Below are positions 8,577-14,790 of a stretch of DNA of 29,485 bases, in pieces. The stretch lies in assembly GCA_012839395.1 (NCBI GenBank), contig DUNJ01000081.1:1-29485 (forward strand), given 5' to 3'. Within the stretch, counting starts at the first letter, position 1; each line of letters opens with the position of its first letter. The notes under the pieces are model-generated. The model ran no database searches and had not been told where the DNA came from. It saw nothing but the letters and a program-made list of their open reading frames with translations. The DNA is from Tepidimicrobium sp. (GTDB lineage Bacteria > Bacillota > Clostridia > Tissierellales > Tepidimicrobiaceae). A program made the position numbers and the translations under genes.

Positions 8577-8605
8577 ATGATACTAAAACACCTATATATT
8601 GTCAA
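8577..8605 (-). promoter_or_regulatory. Promoter of the proS T-box transcript
   Basis: TTGACA (plus 8600-8605) and TATCAT (plus 8577-8582) are separated by 17 bases, a near-consensus housekeeping promoter. The TGA stop codon of ispF lies inside the -35 box. Transcription would start about 20 bases before Stem I of the T-box. Confidence 0.8.
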
Positions 8606-9069
8606 CTGGAAATCAGTAGACAAACGCTATGAGCAGCCATCCCCTCTTCCCTGCCTTCAAAGCCCAGTTTTTCCGTCGTAGTGGCCTTTATATTAATATT
8701 TGAGGTCTTTAAAATCTTGCCTATGTTCCCTTTCATCTCCTCTATATACGGAGCTAGTTTTGGCCTTTGGGCTACGATAGTAGCATCTATATTTCCCACC
8801 CTGTATTTACGCTCTTTCATGATATCATAAACCTCCTGCAACAAGATGAGGCTAGATATATTCTTATAGTAGTTATCTGTATCTGGAAAATGCTTACCTA
8901 TATCTCCTAAACCTAGTGCCCCCAATATACTATCCATAATGGCATGCACCAGGACATCTGCATCGGAATGTCCTAGTAAACCCTTATCAAAAGGTATATC
9001 TACACCTCCAACTATCAATTTCCTATCCTTAACCAGCCTATGGACATCGTATCCTATACCTACCCTCAT
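8602..9069 (-). CDS. ispF: 2-C-methyl-D-erythritol 2,4-cyclodiphosphate synthase (IspF)
   Basis: IspF forms the cyclic diphosphate intermediate of the MEP isoprenoid pathway. The 155-residue protein has the zinc ligands D8 and H10 in GYDVHRL and H42 in HSDADVLVHA. The family motif GDIGKHFPDTD and the C-terminal TTTEKLGFEGREEGMAAH complete the active site. ATG 9069 is chosen because AGGGTGA is 7 bases upstream; the TTG two codons earlier is too close to it. The gene follows ispD after 11 bases, so the two are cotranscribed and catalyse nearby steps of the same pathway. Confidence 0.97.
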   Translation of the reverse strand: MRVGIGYDVHRLVKDRKLIVGGVDIPFDKGLLGHSDADVLVHAIMDSILGALGLGDIGKHFPDTDNYYKNISSLILLQEVYDIMKERKYRVGNIDATIVAQRPKLAPYIEEMKGNIGKILKTSNINIKATTTEKLGFEGREEGMAAHSVCLLISS

Positions 9070-9080
9070 ATACAATCACC

Positions 9081-9821
9081 CTATCTACCCTGTAATGTCA
9101 ACCCTATCTTTTCAAATATAGTCTCCTCACCTTTCAAAATCGATTCGGCTATCATTAGATCCTCCGGAGTAGTTATCTTTATATTATCATAACTTCCCAT
9201 TATCATTCTTACATCTATACCCAATCTCTCTACCAACATACTATCATCCGTGCCCATAAAACTATCTTCTATGGCCCTCCTATAGCCTTCCATAAGTATG
9301 TCCTTCTTGAAACATTGGGGCGTTTGAGCCGCCCACAATAGATCTCTATTTGGAGTGTCGTCTATGTTTTTTTCATCCTCAACAACCTTTATAGTATCTT
9401 TTACCGGGACTCCAACTACACAGGCTCCATATTCAATGGCTCCCCTTATGCTATCCACTATATTTTCATCCCTTACAAAAGGTCTAGCGCCATCATGAGA
9501 CAACACTATATCCGTCCTACCATTCAATGCCAATATACCATTATACACTGAATCCTGCCTTTCCTTGCCTCCTCTTACTATTTTAAATACCTTTTTAAAT
9601 CCATACTTATTTACTATTTCCCTCTTACAGTAACCCATCTCATCTTCCTTTGCAACCACTATTATCTCATCTATATACTTACATCTATCAAATTTTTCTA
9701 TAGTATGAGCAAGTATAGGCTTATCGTCAATGGATATAAATTGCTTATTTATGCTACTTCTCATCCTACTACTCATTCCAGCCGCTGCAATTATGGCTGA
9801 AATATAGTGATTTTTGTACAT
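9081..9821 (-). CDS. ispD: 2-C-methyl-D-erythritol 4-phosphate cytidylyltransferase (IspD)
   Basis: IspD couples CTP to methylerythritol phosphate in the MEP pathway. The 246-residue protein starts with the nucleotide-binding loop AAAGMSSRM, followed by NKQFISIDDKPILAHTIEKF, as expected. The motifs LSHDGARPFV and AAQTPQCFKKDIL and the C-terminal GSYDNIKITTPEDLMIAE are all present. ATG 9821 has GAGGTG 6 bases upstream; an in-frame start ten codons earlier has no ribosome binding site. A terminator separates it from yacL. The pairing with ispF is the standard Firmicutes arrangement. Confidence 0.97.
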   Translation of the reverse strand: MYKNHYISAIIAAAGMSSRMRSSINKQFISIDDKPILAHTIEKFDRCKYIDEIIVVAKEDEMGYCKREIVNKYGFKKVFKIVRGGKERQDSVYNGILALNGRTDIVLSHDGARPFVRDENIVDSIRGAIEYGACVVGVPVKDTIKVVEDEKNIDDTPNRDLLWAAQTPQCFKKDILMEGYRRAIEDSFMGTDDSMLVERLGIDVRMIMGSYDNIKITTPEDLMIAESILKGEETIFEKIGLTLQGR

Positions 9822-9877
9822 TAAATTCACCTCTTCAACATTATAGCACAAATGGGTGAGATGTAAAACAAAATATA

Positions 9878-9897
9878 AGAGCCAATAAATTGGCTCT
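9878..9897 (-). terminator. Terminator after yacL
   Basis: AGAGCCAA and TTGGCTCT form an 8-bp stem with a 4-base loop. On the minus strand it is followed by TATATTTTGTTTT. The stem begins within the yacL stop codon (TAG). Confidence 0.8.
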
Positions 9898-10993
9898 AAA
9901 TCGCTCTATCAACTATAGTTTTTGGCTTTGCAAATATCATTCTTCCTGCCGACGTTTGCAAAACACTGGTGACTAATACATCTATGGTTTTCCCAATATA
10001 TCGTTTGCCACTTTCCACTACAATCATCGTACCATCATCTAGATAAGCCAGGCCTTGCCCTGATTCCTTCCCATCCTTTATAACCTGAACCGCCATTTCT
10101 TCCCCCGGCAGTACCACCGGTTTAACTGCATTAGCTAACTCGTTTATATTTAATACATCTATATTTTGAACCTCTGCTACCTTGTTTAGATTGTAATCAT
10201 TTGTAATAACCTTACCTTTTAACAATTGGGTTAATTTTAGTAATTTAGAATCCACTTCCTTTATATCGTCAAAATCCTCATCATGTATTATTACTTCAAT
10301 ATCTAATTCCTTTTGTATCTTGTTTAAGATATCCAGTCCTCTTCTTCCTCTGTTCCTCTTAAGGGCATCCGACGAATCCGCTATATGTTGTAATTCCTCT
10401 AAAACAAACTCCGGTATTATTAAAGGCCCTTCTATAAAACCAGTCTTACAAATATCAGCTATCCTTCCATCTATTATGACACTTGTGTCGAGTATTTTGG
10501 GACAAGATTTATAATCGCCCTTCGACTTTCCCTTTCCCTGAGTCCTCCTCAATCCCATCACAGTATTTAAAAAATCTTCCCTATTCCTTGTAGAAATCTT
10601 TATACCCAGGTATCCAAATATAGCATAAAGTACTATGGATACCACTACCCCTAAATAAGATATTTCAAGGTTATAAAAAGGCTGACTTAATAGATATGCA
10701 ATGACCAAACCAATTATCAATCCAATAGAACCTATAACTATATCATAGGCAGGAAATTTTTGAAGTTCCCTCTCAACAAATTGAACTAGTCGCCTTCCAC
10801 CGTTCATTATATTTGGGGCCAGTATAAAGAATATAATTCCAAAGAATATACTCGTACCCAAGTAGGTCATCAAACTCAACCAACCTTTGTTTGATAAGCC
10901 GATTATCTCCAGCGTCTTTAAGCCTACCACCAATCCTATTCCTAAAATCAAGCCTATCAAACTTATGATGCCCCTTAAAATTTTGTCCAGCAT
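9896..10993 (-). CDS. yacL: Membrane PIN/TRAM-domain protein, YacL family
   Basis: This 365-residue protein has four predicted membrane segments (about residues 4-30, 40-60, 84-104 and 110-130), then a cytoplasmic PIN domain and a C-terminal TRAM domain. PIN acidic residues are visible: D169 in ILDTSVIIDGR, E199/E200 in FVLEEL, D248 and D266 (ITNDYNL). This suggests a membrane-anchored RNase. The TRAM part (about 295-355) includes GLAYLDDGTMIVVESGKRYIG and probably binds RNA. The substrate is not known for this family, as far as I know. GGGAGGTGA lies 4 bases before the ATG. It follows carD by about 60 bases with no clear terminator, so the two are probably cotranscribed. Confidence 0.9.
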   Translation of the reverse strand: MLDKILRGIISLIGLILGIGLVVGLKTLEIIGLSNKGWLSLMTYLGTSIFFGIIFFILAPNIMNGGRRLVQFVERELQKFPAYDIVIGSIGLIIGLVIAYLLSQPFYNLEISYLGVVVSIVLYAIFGYLGIKISTRNREDFLNTVMGLRRTQGKGKSKGDYKSCPKILDTSVIIDGRIADICKTGFIEGPLIIPEFVLEELQHIADSSDALKRNRGRRGLDILNKIQKELDIEVIIHDEDFDDIKEVDSKLLKLTQLLKGKVITNDYNLNKVAEVQNIDVLNINELANAVKPVVLPGEEMAVQVIKDGKESGQGLAYLDDGTMIVVESGKRYIGKTIDVLVTSVLQTSAGRMIFAKPKTIVDRAI

Positions 10994-11055
10994 CTATTCA
11001 CCTCCCATAGTATATTTATTACCATTTTTATAATATATATAACTGTTTCTTCAAA

Positions 11056-11535
11056 TTAAAAACTTATTGCTTCATCTATAATTCTCTCAGTTTCCTCTTG
11101 ATCCATATTGGACACTAGTACAAGTTCACTTATCAACATCTGCTTGGCACTATTCAGCATCTTTCTTTCCCCCGTAGAAAGGGCCTTTTCTTCATCCCTT
11201 AGTATAAGGTTTCTAACCACGGATGCAATTTCAAAGATATCGCCAGACTTAATCTTCTCCATATTCATCCTATAACGCCTATTCCAATTTTGTGGCATCT
11301 TAGTCTTATCATCCTTCAATATATTTAGCACCTTTTGCATTTCATCATTGGTAATTATCTCCCTAATCCCAATCTCCTCAATATTATCGACAGGAATCAT
11401 AACCTTCATATCTCCTATAGGCATCTTCATAACATAGTACTTCCTCTTTTCCCCCAATATCTCCTTTTCCTCTATCTTCTCTATTATGCCAGCGCCGTGC
11501 ATAGGGTAAACGACCTTATCTCCAATGTTGAACAT
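11056..11535 (-). CDS. CarD/CdnL-family RNA polymerase-binding regulator
   Basis: The 159-residue protein begins MFNIGDKVVYPMHGAGIIEKIEE, the RNA-polymerase-interacting Tudor-like domain of the CarD/CdnL/TRCF family. This domain binds the RNAP beta subunit and stabilises open promoter complexes. YYVMKMPIGDMKVMIPVDN continues that fold to about residue 50. The remainder is helical and charged (residues 60-159) and should form the DNA-contacting C-terminal domain. AGGAGG stands 7 bases before the ATG at 11535; an upstream ATG in frame has no site. Two well-spaced promoters precede it, suggesting strong or layered expression. It is the first gene of the yacL cluster. Confidence 0.93.
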   Translation of the reverse strand: MFNIGDKVVYPMHGAGIIEKIEEKEILGEKRKYYVMKMPIGDMKVMIPVDNIEEIGIREIITNDEMQKVLNILKDDKTKMPQNWNRRYRMNMEKIKSGDIFEIASVVRNLILRDEEKALSTGERKMLNSAKQMLISELVLVSNMDQEETERIIDEAISF

Positions 11536-11568
11536 ATAACAACCTCCTATTGTAATTGTCCTTATTAT

Positions 11569-11597
11569 ATTATACATTAGTACACAAAGGTTGTAAA
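11569..11597 (-). promoter_or_regulatory. Proximal promoter of carD
   Basis: TTTACA (plus 11592-11597) and TATAAT (plus 11569-11574) have 17-base spacing. The predicted start lies about 25 bases before the carD ATG. Confidence 0.7.
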
Positions 11598-11603
11598 GAT
11601 TAT

Positions 11604-11632
11604 ATTTTACCATAACAATATTTCCAGGTCAA
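11604..11632 (-). promoter_or_regulatory. Distal promoter of carD
   Basis: TTGACC (plus 11627-11632) and TAAAAT (plus 11604-11609) have 17-base spacing. It is in tandem with the proximal promoter, and its predicted start falls near the -35 box of that promoter. Confidence 0.7.
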
Positions 11633-11679
11633 CTGTTTATACTCTTTTTTAATTTCCAAAAATATTTTGCTAGAAAAAT

Positions 11680-11709
11680 TTGACAATGACTTGTCCCAGT
11701 CAGTATAAT
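11680..11709 (+). promoter_or_regulatory. Consensus promoter of the small plus-strand gene
   Basis: TTGACA (11680-11685) and TATAAT (11704-11709) are both perfect consensus hexamers with an 18-base spacer. It diverges from the carD promoters and predicts strong basal expression of the gene at 11750. Confidence 0.85.
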
Positions 11710-11749
11710 GATATCATAAACAATAATCATTTGACAGGGGTGGAACTAT

Positions 11750-12166
11750 ATGGACACGAGCAACGTGTACGTTCAAAAGGACTTAAGCTGCGACACTTTT
11801 CAAAACCAAGTTGATGAGGCTCTTATCAGACATAAGAGCATTCTAGATGTTATGACCAAGTTAGATGAATATAATTCAAGAATAAATAGAGCGGTAGCCA
11901 AATCCGTTACATCCTGCGGATGTATTAAGATCAATGCAACCAAACAGGACTTTAACAAAGATTCCTTGGAAGAGATCAAAAATAGCATGAAGGATCATAT
12001 AGACGGAAATCTCTGTACCGTATGCCAAGAGATACTACAGGAGGAAATGGGGGCCTATCTATTCTATCTAGCTGCATTATGCAATGCATTGAATATGAGC
12101 CTATCCGATACCATAATAAAAGAGTATAGCAATATAAAAGCTCTTGGAGTTTTTAGCCTTAAATAG
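11750..12166 (+). CDS. Small conserved clostridial protein, Cys pairs and MazG-like helix
   Basis: The function of this 138-residue protein is unknown. Relatives sit next to disA/carD in other Clostridia and, from memory, some carry the label DUF1573. It has Cys at 14, 56, 58, 89, 92 and 111. CGC (56-58) and CTVC (89-92) could bind a metal such as zinc. The C-terminal segment EEMGAYLFYLAALCNALNMS (98-117) follows the EExxDxLxYL pattern of MazG-type nucleotide pyrophosphohydrolases, but Ala replaces the metal-binding Asp, so it is probably not an active enzyme. AGGGGTGG lies 6 bases before the ATG. The gene stands alone, with its own strong promoter and a following terminator, against the direction of its neighbours. 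Confidence 0.8.
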   Translation: MDTSNVYVQKDLSCDTFQNQVDEALIRHKSILDVMTKLDEYNSRINRAVAKSVTSCGCIKINATKQDFNKDSLEEIKNSMKDHIDGNLCTVCQEILQEEMGAYLFYLAALCNALNMSLSDTIIKEYSNIKALGVFSLK

Positions 12167-12198
12167 TATAAGGCAAATAGTATTTAGATGATATCTAT

Positions 12199-12226
12199 CA
12201 AGGCTAAAGAATATCTCTTAGCCTTG
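12199..12226. terminator. Bidirectional terminator between the small gene and disA
   Basis: CAAGGCTAA and TTAGCCTTG make a 9-bp stem with a 10-base loop between two convergent genes. T-rich sequence follows only loosely on the plus strand (GTATTCTATTCT), so its efficiency is uncertain. Confidence 0.65.
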
Positions 12227-12244
12227 GTATTCTATTCTAAACAT

Positions 12245-13279
12245 CTAATCATAATATCTATTCAACCCTTCAATAATATTCATTGCCCTAGTTTCGCCTA
12301 TGCCTTCTACAGAATTCAATTGATCATATGAGGCAGACAGTATCCTCTGAAATGTGCCAAATTTTGATATCACATTTTCCAATATATTTGCTGGGATTCT
12401 TGGAATCCTGCTCAATATCCTGTAACCCTTGGGCGTAACTTTATGGTCTAATACGTCTGTTCCCCGGCCATAACCCAATAGATGAGCAATTTCATTTAAA
12501 TTCAATAATTCTTTATCGTCTAGCTTTGCAATGTCATTACCCACTAAAAGATGATCGGACTCTCCGTCCTTTAAATAATCTTTTATAAGATTTAACCTGT
12601 CCTCTTTCACGCCGTTCATCAGCTCCACAACCTGCATATTTAACAACCTTCCCTCAACCCCTAGCTCCGATATATACATATCCATTTCATTTCCTATACG
12701 CCAAACCATCTCCATCTTCTGTACAGCATTAGCAACATCATGAAGCCTTACCGAATTTTCAAATTCCAACATCGTAAGCTCTTCCATAGTCCGATCCAGC
12801 GTATACTTATATTTCTCCAGTGTCTGAATTGCCTGATTAGCCTTGTTCAATATTTCGTTAATATCCTTCAATGCATACTTCCAATTGCCCTTGTATAGGG
12901 TTATAACCCTTCTCCTTTTAGATATAGCGATTACCAATACCCCAGTTTGTTTTGCTACTCTCTCGGCCGTCTTATGACGTGTACCCGTCTCCCTAGATAC
13001 TATATACTGGCAGGGAAAAAGTTGGGCATTAGCATATAATATCTTATTTAAATTGCCACTAAGTATTATTGCACCGTCCATCTTGGCCAACTCATATATA
13101 TTAGAAGGAGTATATTCACAGTCTATATAGAACCCACCATGGACTATATCTTGGACCTCCTTTGTGTTTCCTATCACTATTAAGGCACCTGTATTAGCTC
13201 TTATTATATAATCCAATCCAATCCTTAGCTGGGTTCCAGGAGCTACCATCTTTAAGGCCTCATACAAATTCGTACTCAT
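12245..13279 (-). CDS. disA: DNA integrity scanning protein DisA, diadenylate cyclase
   Basis: DisA makes c-di-AMP from two ATP and scans DNA for recombination intermediates. The 344-residue protein has the DAC domain at residues about 1-140, with DGA at 68-70 (KMDGAIIL) and TRHK at 100-103, where the usual motif is TRHR. A helical spine follows. The C-terminal RuvA-like helix-hairpin-helix domain is visible in LNSVEGIGETRAMNIIEGL. GGAGG lies 7 bases before the ATG at 13279; the ATG one codon upstream and a TTG at 13309 are alternatives. It follows radA by about 80 bases. RadA modulates DisA in B. subtilis, so the pairing is functional. Confidence 0.95.
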   Translation of the reverse strand: MSTNLYEALKMVAPGTQLRIGLDYIIRANTGALIVIGNTKEVQDIVHGGFYIDCEYTPSNIYELAKMDGAIILSGNLNKILYANAQLFPCQYIVSRETGTRHKTAERVAKQTGVLVIAISKRRRVITLYKGNWKYALKDINEILNKANQAIQTLEKYKYTLDRTMEELTMLEFENSVRLHDVANAVQKMEMVWRIGNEMDMYISELGVEGRLLNMQVVELMNGVKEDRLNLIKDYLKDGESDHLLVGNDIAKLDDKELLNLNEIAHLLGYGRGTDVLDHKVTPKGYRILSRIPRIPANILENVISKFGTFQRILSASYDQLNSVEGIGETRAMNIIEGLNRYYD

Positions 13280-13359
13280 CATGTTACCTCCAAGCATTGC
13301 CCTCTCCAATATATTATATGGATTATCATATATTCCAATACCAAACGCATACCCCGAGC

Positions 13360-14745
13360 CTACGGCAAACTAAATACGGAATCTATAACCTCCTGCAAAG
13401 TCCTAAGTTGATATACCTGAATCCCTTCAAATGAGCTGTTTGATTTCAACCCATCCCTAGGAATATATACCTTTTTAAAGCCCATTCTATTCAATTCTCT
13501 AACCCTTCCCTCCAAGGAGGGAACCCTTTTCAACTCCCCCGTCAAACCTACATCTGCAATAAATACTACATCGTTGGGAATTCCCTTATTGTATATAGAG
13601 GAAACTATACTCATTATAATGGCTAAATTTACCGATTGCTCGCTTAATCGCAATCCCCCTGTAGTCTTTATAACCACATTTTTATCGTACAATCCAATAT
13701 TGCCCCTTTGCTCAAGGATGGATATTAAGGTACTTAGCTGATCCTTTCTTAGGCACTCACCTATCCTACCTGGGTATGGGGTGAAAGAATGGGAGACTAG
13801 GCTCTCTATCTCAACTACTATAAGCCTAGAACCTTCCTTGATTACCGATAATGCACTACCTGGAACTATTTCCCCATCATCCCGTCTAGTCATAAAGAAT
13901 TCAGAAGGATCATCTATTGGTATCATGCCTTTTTCCCCCATGGAGAAAAGTCCTATTTCACCTGTCCTACCAAATCTATTCTTAGTGGCCATTAAGGTCC
14001 TCAGTTCCTCATCACTTTCCCCTTCTAAATATATCACCGTATCCACCAGATGTTCTAGCGTTCTAAGGCCAGCCATCTCATTAGCCTTTGTCATATGCCC
14101 TACCATTATTACAGCTCTTGGTCTATCCCGATTCTTTGCCACCTCTACCAGGGCATTAGCACACTCTATAGATTGAATCGGAGAACCAGCTCTAGAGTCA
14201 AACTCCTCCAATGTAAAGGTTTGGATACTATCGACAACTATTAAATCTGGGTCCACCTTATCAACTACATCCAATACATTGTCCATGCTATTATCGGATA
14301 GTATCCATATATCCTTGGGGATTTTATCCAGTATCCTACATGCCCTGCTACTTATCTGGGTCTCACTCTCCTCGCCTGAGACATATAGGACCCTATGGCC
14401 TTTCCTCGCAATATCGTTTGCTATTTCCAACAACAGGGTAGATTTTCCCGCACCCGGCCTAGCCGTCAATATGGTAACGGAGTCCTTAACGATTCCTCCT
14501 CCTAGGACCCTATTAAATTCGTCTATCCCGGTTACTATCCTGTGATCATCCTCAGCATCTACATCTAATAACTTTATAGGCAATCTACTCCCAACCCTCG
14601 TAGATTGCCTCCTGTCCTTTTTAGTCCTAGTGTCAATAGACACTTCTTCAAAGGTATTCCAGGAATTGCATTCCGAACACTTTCCCATCCATCTAAGGCT
14701 TTCATTCCCACATTGGGAACATCTATAGATAACCCTATTCCTCAT
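13360..14745 (-). CDS. radA: DNA repair protein RadA (Sms)
   Basis: RadA is a RecA-like ATPase that drives branch migration at D-loops during recombination. The 461-residue protein has the N-terminal zinc finger (C9, C12, C23, C26), Walker A TARPGAGKST around K101, the RadA-specific KNRFG at 255-259 and a C-terminal Lon-protease-like domain (VGLTGELKRV). Two segments are off-consensus. The P-loop is usually GDPGIGKST, and the segment after GH is usually VTKEGxIAGP but reads MTKANEMAGLRTLEH here. Essential residues remain, so it should be active. It lies about 30 bases after clpC and before disA, the conserved order. Confidence 0.93.
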   Translation of the reverse strand: MRNRVIYRCSQCGNESLRWMGKCSECNSWNTFEEVSIDTRTKKDRRQSTRVGSRLPIKLLDVDAEDDHRIVTGIDEFNRVLGGGIVKDSVTILTARPGAGKSTLLLEIANDIARKGHRVLYVSGEESETQISSRACRILDKIPKDIWILSDNSMDNVLDVVDKVDPDLIVVDSIQTFTLEEFDSRAGSPIQSIECANALVEVAKNRDRPRAVIMVGHMTKANEMAGLRTLEHLVDTVIYLEGESDEELRTLMATKNRFGRTGEIGLFSMGEKGMIPIDDPSEFFMTRRDDGEIVPGSALSVIKEGSRLIVVEIESLVSHSFTPYPGRIGECLRKDQLSTLISILEQRGNIGLYDKNVVIKTTGGLRLSEQSVNLAIIMSIVSSIYNKGIPNDVVFIADVGLTGELKRVPSLEGRVRELNRMGFKKVYIPRDGLKSNSSFEGIQVYQLRTLQEVIDSVFSLP

Positions 14746-14764
14746 ATAAAGACCTCCATGTGTA

Positions 14765-14790
14765 GAACCTATAGCCTAGGCTATAGGTTC
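14765..14790. repeat. 26-bp perfect palindrome across the clpC stop codon
   Basis: The sequence from 14765 to 14790 is self-complementary, with centre CCTAGG, and contains the clpC TAG stop. In RNA it would form a hairpin just before the radA ribosome binding site. No T run follows, so it is not a typical terminator. It may stabilise or process the clpC-radA mRNA. Confidence 0.8.

Noticed and set aside
13781..14176. Long open frames on the plus strand opposite radA, and similar ones opposite clpC, the EF-G-like gene and ileS
   Set aside because: They are Ser/Leu-rich antisense shadows of well-recognised minus-strand genes and lack ribosome binding sites.
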